A stretch of DNA of 64,000 nt from Chlamydiota bacterium (GTDB lineage Bacteria > Chlamydiota > Chlamydiia > Chlamydiales > Rhabdochlamydiaceae). The notes below the pieces were generated by a model. It was not told the DNA's origin. It worked only from the letters and a program-made list of their open reading frames with translations, and searched no databases. The translations under genes were made by a program, and so were the position numbers. Below are positions 47,721 to 56,625 of this stretch, in pieces. The stretch covers positions 186,001 to 250,000 of the forward strand of contig JAJFMD010000005.1 of the NCBI GenBank assembly GCA_021772335.1, read 5' to 3'. Positions within the stretch are counted from its first letter, which is position 1, and each line of letters begins with the position of its first letter.

Positions 47721-48169
47721 TCAGGATTGTCTGGATCTTCCCACACGCCGCGTTTCCAGCGGTTCTTTTCGCTGAAAGGATCTTCTTCCTCTTCTTCGAC
47801 AACTGTCTGATCATCATCAGCATCATCTCCAGCGTCTGCAGAAGCTTCAGATTCGTAGTTTTCTGTTTCCATATCGAGACCAGCATCTGTCATGCCTTCA
47901 TCAGCAATATCCATTCCAGGCATGCTAGGCTCTTGATAAGCCTGCCTTGCTTGAGGTGCGCGTTTAGGCGCGACATATTCTTCAGACTCGCCGCTCTCTT
48001 TGAGAAAGAGTAAGCGCGCTTTTTCGTCTTCGATCTTGTCCTTCACCGCTTGAATTTCTTCGACATGCTTTTCCAGATCCTTTTTGGGGACTAGGCCAAG
48101 CTTGGACCATTGTTCAAGGTCAAGCAATTCATTTTCAAATTTTTTTAATCTCTCGCTTTTCAAACTCAT
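47714..48169 (-). CDS. acidic small protein, CT053-like by position
   Basis: The 151-residue protein has a helical N-terminal coiled-coil-like part (SERLKKFENELLDLEQWSKLGLVPKKDLEKH). It then becomes strongly acidic (SADAGDDADDDQTVVEEEEED) and ends EDPDNPEW. It sits between hemW and divergent sucA exactly as CT053 does in C. trachomatis. CT053 was reported in heterologous tests to be a type III secretion substrate; that recall and the homology are unchecked, so the assignment is positional. Its start is divergent from sucA across 187 bases. Confidence 0.65.
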   Translation of the reverse strand: MSLKSERLKKFENELLDLEQWSKLGLVPKKDLEKHVEEIQAVKDKIEDEKARLLFLKESGESEEYVAPKRAPQARQAYQEPSMPGMDIADEGMTDAGLDMETENYESEASADAGDDADDDQTVVEEEEEDPFSEKNRWKRGVWEDPDNPEW

Positions 48170-48311
48170 TCTTTTCTCTACCTATAATAAAAAAACGAAA
48201 CGACGAAAAGGATAACCCAAAGGCAATTTCATCGTCAATTATCATTCTTCTTGCAGATACACAATATCGCCTTTTTTATCCAAAAAAAAATTAAATGCAA
48301 TAGCTCGTTGT

Positions 48312-48340
48312 TTGACAATTCTTAAGTATGATATATCAAG
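48312..48340 (+). promoter_or_regulatory. possible sigma-70-type promoter for sucA-sucB-lpdA
   Basis: A consensus TTGACA (48312-48317) is followed after 16 bases by TATCAA (48334-48339). The sucA ATG is at 48357. The -35 box is perfect but the -10 box matches only four of six bases, and a start site has not been measured, so this is tentative. Confidence 0.4.
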
Positions 48341-48356
48341 AAAAAAAAGATTTGTC

Positions 48357-51047
48357 ATGACTAAAGATTCTTTTTCATTTATTAACCTCGCAAATTTGCC
48401 GCTGATAGATCAGCTTTATGCTGCTTATTTGCAGGATCCTGGCAATGTCGATGCAACGTGGCGCTATTTCTTTGCGGGCTGGGAATACGCTTTGTCAGCT
48501 GCAAAGCAAACTCCTGAGGGAGCTGAAAGCCCTGATGTGCGCCTCGCTCATCTTATTGATGCCTTTCGCACCTACGGCCATCGTCTAGCCGCTTTTAATC
48601 CAATCGTCATTGATAAAGAAGCAAATATCCCCGAGCTTGCTCTAGAGCGCTTTCATTTTACTAAAGCTGATCTCGAAAAACATTACCCAACGCACGGCTT
48701 GCTTAAAGAAAAACACGCTCCTTTAAAAAAAATCATTGATGTGCTTCTTAAGACTTATTGCAGAACAATTGGCATCGAATACATGCAGCTTGAGTGCCCT
48801 CCGATGGAATCTTGGCTTCAAGAGCGCATTGAACCCAATTTTGAAGTCAACCTCTCTTCCAAACAAAAATTGAGCATCCTCGATTTCCTTGACAAAGCAG
48901 AGCTTTTCGAGACATTTTTACACAAAAAGTATGTTGGCCAAAAACGCTTTTCCTTAGAAGGCAATGAGACATTGATTCCAATGCTCGCATTAATGTTTGA
49001 AAAGGGTGCTGATCTCGGAGTGACAGAAGCTGTCATTGGAATGTCTCATCGCGGCAGACTCAACGTGCTCGCTAATATCCTCGGCAAATCATATGCAATG
49101 ATCTTTCACGAGTTTGAAGCGCACTATTCTCCAGAGCTAATTGAGGGCACTGGCGATGTGAAATATCATAAAGGCTTTTTTGGTGAGTTTATTACCTCAA
49201 AAAAACAGTCGATTGATCTCACACTCACCGCTAACCCTAGCCATTTAGAATCTGTTGATCCCGTTGTTGAGGGCATATCCCGTGCTAAGCAAGATTCCAG
49301 CACTTTTCCCGAAGTCGTTCCCATCATTATTCATGGGGATGCAGCGATTAGCGGGCAGGGCGTTGTATATGAAACGCTCCAACTCAGCGATCTCGAAGGC
49401 TACACAACAGGCGGCACAATCCACATCGTCGTCAACAACCAAATTGGCTTTACTACACTACCTAAAGATGGGCGCTCTACACGCTATTGCACCGATATCG
49501 CAAAGAGCTTTAATGCTCCCGTCTTTCATGTGAATGCTGAAGATCCCGAAGGGTGCTGCTACGTTGCTCACCTTGCAATGGAGCTGAGACAGCGTTTTGG
49601 ATGCGATGTATTTATTGATCTCAATGGTTACAGAAAATATGGCCACAATGAGGGTGATGAGCCCCATTTTACTCAGCCTCTAGAATATCAACAGATCTCA
49701 AAAAAACGTCCGATCAGACAGCTCTATTGTGATCGTCTTGTTGCAGAAAAAGTCTTCACAAAGCAAGACAGCCAAGCAAGTGAAGCGCGCTTTTTATCTA
49801 TACTTGAAAAAGATCTCAGCAGCTCCAAAAAAACAACAGAAGAGCTCTTCCCTGCTTTAGGTGAGCAAGAAACCTCAAAATTTCCTCCAACTGCTGTGCC
49901 TGCCAATATACTGAGTTCTTTGATTCAACCACTGACAACTGTTCCCGAGAGCTTTCATATCCATCGTAAAATTGAAAGACTTTTAAAAGAACGACGTGAG
50001 CAAGTTGAAAAGACAGATTCTATTGACTGGGCAGTCGGGGAGTGGCTTGCCTATTCTACGCTACTAACCGATGGCTACAACATTCGCCTTTCAGGACAAG
50101 ATGTGCAGCGCGGCACCTTTTCCCATCGTCAAGCAGTTTGGACAGATCAAAAAAGTGGCAAGAGCTATACCCCTTTTTCCGCTCTTTCAGAAGAGCAAGG
50201 TTCTTTTAACGTTTACAACTCGCCTCTTTCAGAATATGCCGTACTCGGTTTTGACTATGGCTATTCCCTTTTTGAGCCTAAAACTCTCGTGATTTGGGAG
50301 GCGCAGTTTGGGGATTTCTACAATGGCGCACAGATCATCGTCGATCAATATCTAATGTCTGCAGAGCAAAAATGGCAACAATATTCCCATCTCGTTCTTT
50401 TGCTGCCTCACGGTTATGAAGGGCAAGGGCCTGAACACTCCTCAGCACGCATTGAGCGTTTTCTGCAACTGTGCGCTGATCGTAATGTGCGTCTTGCTAA
50501 TCCAACCACTCCCGCTCAACTCTTTCATCTCCTCCGCGGACAAATGCTCAATCCTGAGAAAAAACCGTTGATTGTTTTTACACCCAAAGCGCTTCTGCGC
50601 CATCCACTCTGTCGCAGTAAACGATCACAATTTACTGATACTAATTTTTTACCTATAATAAAAGATCAACAAGAGTCAACAGGTGTAAAACGCTTGATTT
50701 TATGTTCAGGAAAAGTATTCTATGATTTACTAGAAGAAAGAGAAAAACGGGAAAATCCTCCAATAGCTCTTGTGCGCATTGAGCAGCTCTATCCACTCCA
50801 TCCAGAGGATCTCAAAGAGGTTCTTAGCGACTATAGCAATGCTGAAGTGTGTTGGGTTCAAGAAGAGCATGCTAATTTAGGTGCTTGGACCTACATCGCT
50901 CCAATCATCAACAAAGCGCTCAAGACAGGAAAAGAAGTGTGCTATATAGGTCGCAAAGAAAGTAGTTCGACAGCAGCAGGTTCCTTTGCTCTCCATGAAA
51001 AAGAGCGAAGAGCCTTTATCGAGCAAGCATTTGATTTAAGGAAATAG
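48357..51047 (+). CDS. sucA: 2-oxoglutarate dehydrogenase E1 component
   Basis: The 896-residue protein decarboxylates 2-oxoglutarate with thiamine diphosphate in the TCA cycle. Visible are [13 protein letters not shown] near the start, [26 protein letters not shown] (thiamine site), [37 protein letters not shown], and the C-terminal transketolase part with [20 protein letters not shown]. Although the frame opens at a TTG at 48312, the ATG at 48357 places the start at MTKDSFSF, just before the conserved [19 protein letters not shown]. It is followed by sucB after two bases. Confidence 0.96.
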   Translation: MTKDSFSFINLANLPLIDQLYAAYLQDPGNVDATWRYFFAGWEYALSAAKQTPEGAESPDVRLAHLIDAFRTYGHRLAAFNPIVIDKEANIPELALERFHFTKADLEKHYPTHGLLKEKHAPLKKIIDVLLKTYCRTIGIEYMQLECPPMESWLQERIEPNFEVNLSSKQKLSILDFLDKAELFETFLHKKYVGQKRFSLEGNETLIPMLALMFEKGADLGVTEAVIGMSHRGRLNVLANILGKSYAMIFHEFEAHYSPELIEGTGDVKYHKGFFGEFITSKKQSIDLTLTANPSHLESVDPVVEGISRAKQDSSTFPEVVPIIIHGDAAISGQGVVYETLQLSDLEGYTTGGTIHIVVNNQIGFTTLPKDGRSTRYCTDIAKSFNAPVFHVNAEDPEGCCYVAHLAMELRQRFGCDVFIDLNGYRKYGHNEGDEPHFTQPLEYQQISKKRPIRQLYCDRLVAEKVFTKQDSQASEARFLSILEKDLSSSKKTTEELFPALGEQETSKFPPTAVPANILSSLIQPLTTVPESFHIHRKIERLLKERREQVEKTDSIDWAVGEWLAYSTLLTDGYNIRLSGQDVQRGTFSHRQAVWTDQKSGKSYTPFSALSEEQGSFNVYNSPLSEYAVLGFDYGYSLFEPKTLVIWEAQFGDFYNGAQIIVDQYLMSAEQKWQQYSHLVLLLPHGYEGQGPEHSSARIERFLQLCADRNVRLANPTTPAQLFHLLRGQMLNPEKKPLIVFTPKALLRHPLCRSKRSQFTDTNFLPIIKDQQESTGVKRLILCSGKVFYDLLEEREKRENPPIALVRIEQLYPLHPEDLKEVLSDYSNAEVCWVQEEHANLGAWTYIAPIINKALKTGKEVCYIGRKESSSTAAGSFALHEKERRAFIEQAFDLRK

Positions 51048-51049
51048 GA

Positions 51050-52138
51050 ATGAAAGTTGAATTAAAAATTCCCGCGATGGGAGAATCGGTCTCAGAAGCG
51101 ATTGTCAGCAGTATTCTCAAGCAAAACGGAAGTATTGTTGCTCAAGATGAAGAGGTCGTTGAACTAGAAACCGATAAAGTCAACCAAGTGCTCTACGCTC
51201 CTGCAGCGGGCCAACTTATGATTAACGTTGCTGTTGATGACATTGTTAAAATTGGACAGCTGATTGGTTATGTCGACACCTCGGTCGCTGGGGAAACAGA
51301 GCAACCTCCGCCTCCTCCTGCCCAAGAATCAAAACCACTAGCGCCTCCTCCTGCAGAGACTCCCGTGCGCAAAACTGCTAGCGATTTTGCAGATGAGCTC
51401 AAAACTCCACCTCAACCACCCAAGCAGCCCGTAAAAGAGGGCTCAGAGACGCGTCAGCGCATGTCGGGCCTCCGCCGCACAATAGCTGCCAGACTTGTCG
51501 ATGCCAAAAATAACACAGCGATGCTTACCACCTTTAACGAAATTGATATGTCCGCAATTGTTGATATCCGCTCCCGTGAAAAAGAAGCTTTTGAAAAACG
51601 GTATGGCGTACGCCTCGGGTTTATGTCCTTCTTTGTTAAAGCGGTTGTTCATGCCTTAAAAGAAGTTCCTAAAGTTAACGCCTATATTGATGGCGATGAG
51701 ATTGTCTCAGTTAATACCTATGATATTGGAGTCGCAGTTTCAACAGAAAAAGGGTTATTAGTGCCTGTCGTACGCGGTTGCGATGCGCTCAAGTATTGGG
51801 AGCTAGAAAAGACGATTCGCGAGTACGCCCTTAAAGCGCGTGATGGCAAAATTACAGTTGACGATCTTCAAGGGGGAAGCTTTACCATTACCAATGGCGG
51901 CACCTTTGGATCGCTACTCTCAACGCCTATCCTCAATGCACCCCAAAGCGCCATCCTCGGCATGCACTCCATTGTCAAACGCCCTGTTGTCGTTAATGAA
52001 AAGATTGAGATCCGCCCAATGATGTATGTTGCCTTGAGTTACGATCACCGTCTCATTGATGGTAAAGAAGCGGTGCTCTTCCTTGTAAATATTAAAAACA
52101 ACCTCGAAGAACCCGCACGCTTCTTACTTGATCTATGA
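51050..52138 (+). CDS. sucB: dihydrolipoyl succinyltransferase (E2) lacking a clear peripheral-subunit binding domain
   Basis: The 362-residue E2 carries a lipoyl domain with the lipoyl lysine at residue 43 (ELETDKVNQ), a Pro-rich linker (PPPPPAQ, PPPAETP) and the catalytic acyltransferase domain with [11 protein letters not shown] near the C-terminus. Between linker and catalytic domain there is only a short stretch ([18 protein letters not shown]) and no recognisable E1/E3-binding domain. This makes it shorter than the roughly 405-residue E. coli enzyme, as in other chlamydiae by my recollection. It transfers succinyl groups to CoA. Its stop overlaps the lpdA ATG by four bases. Confidence 0.94.
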   Translation: MKVELKIPAMGESVSEAIVSSILKQNGSIVAQDEEVVELETDKVNQVLYAPAAGQLMINVAVDDIVKIGQLIGYVDTSVAGETEQPPPPPAQESKPLAPPPAETPVRKTASDFADELKTPPQPPKQPVKEGSETRQRMSGLRRTIAARLVDAKNNTAMLTTFNEIDMSAIVDIRSREKEAFEKRYGVRLGFMSFFVKAVVHALKEVPKVNAYIDGDEIVSVNTYDIGVAVSTEKGLLVPVVRGCDALKYWELEKTIREYALKARDGKITVDDLQGGSFTITNGGTFGSLLSTPILNAPQSAILGMHSIVKRPVVVNEKIEIRPMMYVALSYDHRLIDGKEAVLFLVNIKNNLEEPARFLLDL

Positions 52139-53502
52139 CACAAGATACCTATGACGTCGCCGTTATCGGCTCAGGACCCGCTGGCTACATCTGCGCCTTA
52201 CATTGTGCAGAACATGGCTTAAAAACTGTCTGTATTGAGAAAAACGCCTCAGTAGGAGGAACCTGCCTCAACGTTGGATGCATTCCATCGAAAGCTCTCT
52301 TGCAATCAACAGAATTTTATTCTCAAATCGCAACTTCAGCTGAAAAACATGGCATTAATCTCGATAACCTCCGCTATGATTTTCCTAAAATGATGGCGCG
52401 CAAAAATCAGATCATCACCGAGTTTAATCAAGGCATAAGAGGTCTATTTAAAAAACATAAAGTCACCCTTCTTGAAGGAGCCGCCTCTTTCCTTACTCCA
52501 ACAACCCTTCAGATCGGAGGCTCTCAAACAATCACCGCGCATAATACAGTCATCGCAACGGGCTCTCAACCGATCACACTTCCCTTCCTTCCCTTTGATG
52601 AACAAAAGGTGCTTTCCTCATCTGGCGCACTCTCTCTCAAACAGCCTCCTAAAACCATGCTCGTCGTCGGTGCAGGAGTTATTGGCGTTGAACTCGCCTC
52701 TGTTTACCAAAGACTCGGCACACAAGTGACCTTTATCGAGTTTCTAGATACGATCTGCCCCACACTCGACCCTGCCATCCGCAAAGAGCTGTATAAAGAG
52801 CTTACCGCGCAAGGAATGACGTTCCATCTCTCTTCGAAAGTAACTTCCGCAGATATAAAAGACCAAGTCACCCTTACAGCAGAAACCCCCTCCGGAACAC
52901 AAACCTTCACGGCAGATTGTGCTCTCGTCTCAATCGGACGCAAGCCAACAACCTCTAACCTCAATCTCGAAGCACTAAACATCTCCCTCGACGCGCAAAA
53001 GCGCATTCCAGTCAACAGCTCCTTTCAAACACTTCACCCCAACATCTATGCCATTGGCGATATCATCGATGGCCCCATGCTTGCTCATAAAGGGTCTGAA
53101 GAGGCGATTGCTGTTGCTGATCTCATCGCCGGAGAAAAGCCCACCGTCGATTACCTCGCTGTTCCCAACGTTGTCTATACCCATCCCGAAGTGGGCACCG
53201 TTGGACTCACCGCTGAAGAAGCGCATGCACACAACATTGAAGTGAACACAGCGACATTTCCGTTGAGAGCAAATTCCCGCGCACGCTGCATGGGAGAGGA
53301 TAATGGCTTTGTAAAAATCATCGCAGAAAAAGATAGTCACACAATTGTTGGCATGCACATGATTGGTGCTCATGCCTCAGAGCTAATCTCAATTGGCGCC
53401 CTTGCAATCAAGAAGCGCATGACAACAAAAGAACTCGCACGCATTTGCTTCGCACATCCCACTCTCTCCGAAGCCTTCAAAGAAGTCTCCTTCTTGATTT
53501 AA
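52135..53502 (+). CDS. lpdA: dihydrolipoyl dehydrogenase (E3)
   Basis: At 455 residues it is complete: FAD motif [18 protein letters not shown], redox disulfide [19 protein letters not shown] motif [39 protein letters not shown], and the His-Glu pair in [10 protein letters not shown]. It reoxidises the lipoyl group of SucB and passes electrons to NAD. Translationally coupled to sucB (ATGA). As I recall, lpdA is elsewhere in C. trachomatis, so the three-gene E1-E2-E3 unit here is a more complete arrangement. Confidence 0.97.
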   Translation: MTQDTYDVAVIGSGPAGYICALHCAEHGLKTVCIEKNASVGGTCLNVGCIPSKALLQSTEFYSQIATSAEKHGINLDNLRYDFPKMMARKNQIITEFNQGIRGLFKKHKVTLLEGAASFLTPTTLQIGGSQTITAHNTVIATGSQPITLPFLPFDEQKVLSSSGALSLKQPPKTMLVVGAGVIGVELASVYQRLGTQVTFIEFLDTICPTLDPAIRKELYKELTAQGMTFHLSSKVTSADIKDQVTLTAETPSGTQTFTADCALVSIGRKPTTSNLNLEALNISLDAQKRIPVNSSFQTLHPNIYAIGDIIDGPMLAHKGSEEAIAVADLIAGEKPTVDYLAVPNVVYTHPEVGTVGLTAEEAHAHNIEVNTATFPLRANSRARCMGEDNGFVKIIAEKDSHTIVGMHMIGAHASELISIGALAIKKRMTTKELARICFAHPTLSEAFKEVSFLI

Positions 53503-53622
53503 CTCTCTTCTTGAATAGGCATAGCTTGCAAATGAAATTTCACCAAGATATATACATTAATACTTTACTTTCTCACTCATCAGAAAATAGAATGTCGTGA
53601 ATAAATTAACCAAAGATCACTT

Positions 53623-54228
53623 ATGCAAAGATTCTTTACTTTTTCTTCTGTAAGAAGACAAATGTTTTTCTTTTGTGAAATTCTCATTCTACCTCTCCTA
53701 CTCATACTCAGTACGAACGCGATGATTTCACCGAAGGAACAAAAAAAAGTTGAGCTTTTGCGCTGCTTCCAAAGCTGTTATCATGTTGACGAGTGGAATT
53801 CGGAAATTCTGCTTGAAAAATTTAATCCACTTTTTCCGGATTACATCGATGTGATCGACGCGTTTATCAAAGAATCCAAAAAGTTGCAAATCGATTTTAC
53901 AGCCCCGATAATTCCAAAATCTCTCTCCTTAGACGATGCTGTTATCGCGTCTCCTGATCAACACGAAGTTGTTTTTGAAAGCGATCATGTCCGCATTCTA
54001 TGGAGTCAGACATCTCCAGGGGAGATCGAGCCTTTCCACCGCCATCCTTGGAAAAGAATTATTGTGATGATTCGAGAAGCTTCGTATCGAGTTATTGACG
54101 GAGATACGGGCGAAGAGCAAATCGAAAATTATAAAATAGGCGTTTACGACGGCGAGCCTGATGAGTTTTACTTCTGTCAAAATATCGGTGAAATAGACGC
54201 TTGTTTAGGTTTCGAGATAAAAGAGTGA
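53623..54228 (+). CDS. membrane-anchored or secreted cupin-like protein
   Basis: The 201-residue product has an N-terminal hydrophobic stretch (FFFCEILILPLLLILSTNAM) and a cupin-type beta-barrel in the second half: TSPGEIEPFHRHPWKRIIVMI (His cluster), then SYRVIDGDTGEEQIENYKIG and the ending CLGFEIKE. Cupins usually bind a metal by two or three histidines and one Glu; here E-P-F-H-R-H gives two. I cannot assign a reaction. The start lacks a clear ribosome binding site and could be the next Met at residue 14. Confidence 0.6.
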   Translation: MQRFFTFSSVRRQMFFFCEILILPLLLILSTNAMISPKEQKKVELLRCFQSCYHVDEWNSEILLEKFNPLFPDYIDVIDAFIKESKKLQIDFTAPIIPKSLSLDDAVIASPDQHEVVFESDHVRILWSQTSPGEIEPFHRHPWKRIIVMIREASYRVIDGDTGEEQIENYKIGVYDGEPDEFYFCQNIGEIDACLGFEIKE

Positions 54229-54251
54229 TCTTCTATTCGTAAGTTTGCAAT

Positions 54252-54391
54252 CTAATAGCTCTGGGACTTGCCGCAGGCACAAGAGCTTGTCACATTGGGG
54301 TTAGTCACATTAAAGCCGGCGCCATTGAGGCCATCGATATAATCGATCACAGAGCCGAGCATTCTAGAGAGCACTTTTTCTTCAACGTGGA
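54252..54391 (-). pseudogene. broken duplicate of the 3' end of the iron-sulfur carrier gene
   Basis: These 140 bases match 55370-55509 (the end of the IscA-type gene) at about 92 percent; I counted roughly 11 differences. The minus-strand reading still gives VLSRMLGSVIDYIDGLNGAG and ends SSCACGKSQSY, with most differences silent. The match begins abruptly 11 bases after the stop of the leucine-rich gene, and no start is available, so it is a remnant. Confidence 0.85.
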
Positions 54392-54402
54392 GCGATTTAA
54401 TA

Positions 54403-55227
54403 CTAGACTATGATTTTTACGCCCTTTGCTTCTAGTCGATGAATTGATTCATTATGAGGTCTAAATTGATCTTCGCTTATTTCAAGAATCTTGAGAGAAT
54501 TAAAATCAATTAGCAAAGTAAAATCTTGTATTTGAGGGCACCAAGAGAGATTCAGATAGGTAAGGCTAGCAAGTGCTCTAAGGAAGCTGAAGTCTTGAAT
54601 TTGGGTGCAACTTGAGAGATTCAGAGAGGTAAGGCTAGCAAGCGCTCTAAGGAAGCTGAAGTCTTGAATTTGGGTGCAGTTTGAGAGATTAAGAGAGGTA
54701 AGGTTAGTAAGGCTAGATAAGAAGCTAAAATCTCGTATTTGCTTGCAATCAAAGAGACTAAGAGAGGTAAGGTTAATAAGGTTAGATAAAAAGCTAGCAT
54801 CTTCTATTTGAAAGCACCATGAGAGATTAAGAGAGGTAAGATTAGGGCAAAGAGAGGCGATATTTTTTAGCTCAGCATCGGTGTATTTAGTGTTTGAAAG
54901 ATCAAGTGATGTGACATTTCCTAGTATTTTGCCTTTTATAGATGCGGAGAAATTGGGGTTCTTTGGATCGATGCCTTGAGTTTTAAGGTAAAAATCTAGT
55001 TCATCAGCTGTTAGGGATGTTTTTTTTGTATAAATATCAAGGATGCATTGTGATGATGTTAAACCTGTATCATTTTTTGTTCCGATCGATTGAAGAAATG
55101 AAAGCATCGATTGAGGATCAAGAAATGATCCAATTTCTGTAATACTATCTTTTACTTGCTTTTCAAACAGATTAGGATCTACGTAAAATTCTTTATAGTC
55201 ACTCCAGCCGGGACCACTAGTTGTCAT
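54403..55227 (-). CDS. leucine-rich-repeat protein, candidate F-box-like effector
   Basis: The 274-residue protein has an N-terminal 100 residues and then six leucine-rich repeats of the LTSLNLSxCxQIxDFSFLxxL type, 23 residues each from residue 130 to 244, the last two core units differing at one residue. Residues 29-50 (ITEIGSFLDPQSMLSFLQSI) resemble the second half of an F-box, a combination known for LRR effectors in amoeba-associated chlamydiae; the F-box call is tentative. The gene lies between the intact IscA-type gene and a fragment of its 3' end, which points to insertion or duplication. Weak ribosome binding site. Confidence 0.75.
   Translation of the reverse strand: MTTSGPGWSDYKEFYVDPNLFEKQVKDSITEIGSFLDPQSMLSFLQSIGTKNDTGLTSSQCILDIYTKKTSLTADELDFYLKTQGIDPKNPNFSASIKGKILGNVTSLDLSNTKYTDAELKNIASLCPNLTSLNLSWCFQIEDASFLSNLINLTSLSLFDCKQIRDFSFLSSLTNLTSLNLSNCTQIQDFSFLRALASLTSLNLSSCTQIQDFSFLRALASLTYLNLSWCPQIQDFTLLIDFNSLKILEISEDQFRPHNESIHRLEAKGVKIIV
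54496..54840 (-). repeat. five tandem 69-base leucine-rich repeat units
   Basis: The DNA repeats with a 69-base period across residues 130-244 of the leucine-rich protein. Two adjacent central units are almost identical at the DNA level, including CTAGCAAG-GCTCTAAGGAAGC, implying recent unit duplication. Confidence 0.8.
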
Positions 55228-55369
55228 ATCTTGTCTTTTTGTTTTTATGATAATATGTTTTATTTATTTAAAAAAGCTTTAATGTAAATCTTGTTAGATG
55301 GATTGCTTTAGATAAGGATTTTATTCGATATAATGTCTATATTCGGAGCTGTTTTTTAAGATAAAGATC

Positions 55370-55930
55370 CTAATAGCTCTGGGATTTGCCGCAGGCACAA
55401 GAGCTTGTCACATTGGGATTAGTCACCTTAAAGCCTGCTCCATTGAGGCCATCAATGTAATCGATCACAGAGCCGAGCATTCTAGAGAGTACTTTTTCAT
55501 GCACGTGGATCTCAAGGCTTTCACAGATAAAAACCTTATCTCCTTCAAGAGCTTTTTCAGAAAAGTCGAGTATATACTCAAAACCACTACAGCCACCGGG
55601 CTTATCTCCAAGACGGATGCCCCAGTTGTCTTTGCCTTCGGTCTGTAGAACAGAGCGGTATTTATCAGCGGCACGTTTGGTGATCACAATGGTCGTTAAA
55701 TCGTATTCTTCAGCAAGTATCTCGTTGAGTTTGCCGACAAGCTTATTGATCTCTTCATCCTCAAAGCCGTGGCCATACATGCCCACTTCGAGCGTTTCAT
55801 AGGTCGCTGCAGAGCAGCCAACGCAGGAGAGTCCTTTATTAGACATTTCTTGAGCGAGCAGCTGTGCTTTATCAGGGAACTCTGAAAAGATGTCTTCAAT
55901 GGTCATTGTACGGGAGATTTGTTTTGTCAT
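55370..55930 (-). CDS. DUF1858-like domain fused to an IscA/ErpA-type iron-sulfur carrier
   Basis: The first 75 residues contain GLSCVGCSAATYETLEVGMYGHG, the Cys-x-x-Cys of the DUF1858/ScdA N-terminal domain. The C-terminal 110 residues form an A-type carrier, with GGCSGFEYILDF and the end SSCACGKS supplying the three cluster-binding cysteines. Carriers hand Fe-S clusters to apo-proteins. At 186 residues it is longer than the usual 107-115-residue carrier because of the fusion. Its ATG follows the ferredoxin stop with no gap, so both are co-transcribed. Confidence 0.85.
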   Translation of the reverse strand: MTKQISRTMTIEDIFSEFPDKAQLLAQEMSNKGLSCVGCSAATYETLEVGMYGHGFEDEEINKLVGKLNEILAEEYDLTTIVITKRAADKYRSVLQTEGKDNWGIRLGDKPGGCSGFEYILDFSEKALEGDKVFICESLEIHVHEKVLSRMLGSVIDYIDGLNGAGFKVTNPNVTSSCACGKSQSY

Positions 55931-56194
55931 TTAGAACCGTACCTTGACGCAGCCGCCTTTGATTTTGCACTGACAAGCGAGTCTTTCAGTGTCGAGCTCT
56001 CCGAGAAAGTCTTCCTCTTCTTGAGTAAACTCTGTCAGATTTTCCATGCCCTCTTCAATCTCAATCACACAGGTTCCACATACGCCCTCGGTACATGCAA
56101 AAGGGACACCTTCATCTTCACATACTTCTTGAATTTCAGAGCCATCTTCGAGCTCGCGCTCTTCGCCGGTCTCTGAGAAGACTATTTTAGCCAT
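55931..56194 (-). CDS. [2Fe-2S] ferredoxin
   Basis: The 87-residue plant-type ferredoxin has the cluster ligands ACTEGVCGTC and ACQC, with acidic surfaces. It carries low-potential electrons. The frame extends to 56221, but the ATG at 56194 has GAGG five bases upstream and gives the usual length. It starts a two-gene unit with the downstream Fe-S carrier; the hairpin at 56258-56277 separates it from the gene before it. Confidence 0.93.
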   Translation of the reverse strand: MAKIVFSETGEERELEDGSEIQEVCEDEGVPFACTEGVCGTCVIEIEEGMENLTEFTQEEEDFLGELDTERLACQCKIKGGCVKVRF

Positions 56195-56250
56195 AAAAAC
56201 CTCGATCTTTCTTACTATCAAAGCTTAAAATTGAATAAAAATCCAGGAAT

Positions 56251-56277
56251 AAAAAAAGGCAGATCCGAAGATCTGCC
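56251..56277 (-). terminator. Rho-independent terminator
   Basis: GGCAGATC (56258-56265) and GATCTGCC (56270-56277) form a perfect eight-pair stem with a CGAA loop, and read on the minus strand it is followed by seven T's (56251-56257). It ends the transcript of the small coiled-coil gene. Confidence 0.92.
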
Positions 56278-56304
56278 TTAGTAAATAACATCTAAAAAAA
56301 ACTC

Positions 56305-56508
56305 TTATAATACGCCTTTTCTCTTCACTTTTACAAGCTCAGGATCTTCGCGTAAGAGCTCCTCAACAATTTCCTTTAACGTTGCAATTCCATTAGAAAA
56401 ACCACAGTGTGTCAAGATCTTATCGAGGTAGATGAGCTCAGCCTCTAGCAAGTCAACCTTGCTCTCTAGGCTGGCGATCACTTTCAAATAATATTCAGTG
56501 TTCTCCAT
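56305..56508 (-). CDS. small coiled-coil protein
   Basis: The 67-residue protein has a heptad-like helix (VIASLESKVDLLEAELIYLDKIL) and a second helix (GIATLKEIVEELLRED). A ribosome binding site AAGG is nine bases upstream and a terminator follows, so it is a real single gene. I recognise no family; such proteins are often conserved chaperone-like or regulatory helpers. Function unknown. Confidence 0.75.
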   Translation of the reverse strand: MENTEYYLKVIASLESKVDLLEAELIYLDKILTHCGFSNGIATLKEIVEELLREDPELVKVKRKGVL

Positions 56509-56557
56509 ACCTTACCCCTTGTTAATCTGTTTAAATAACTATTATCGCTCTCAGAAT

Positions 56558-56589
56558 AAAACCCCAACCAGGCCCGAAGGCCCGGTCGG
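56558..56589 (-). terminator. Rho-independent terminator
   Basis: CCAACCAGGCC (56564-56574) pairs with GGCCCGGTCGG (56579-56589), one or two wobble pairs included, around a CGAA loop; a T tract follows on the minus strand (56558-56561). It lies downstream of the 381-residue membrane protein. Confidence 0.8.
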
Positions 56590-56625
56590 CATTTTTCATT
56601 AAGCAATCTTTAGACTCACTATCGA

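Noticed and set aside
54496-54840. CRISPR array
   Set aside because: The 69-base period has no unique spacers and codes continuously for leucine-rich repeats.
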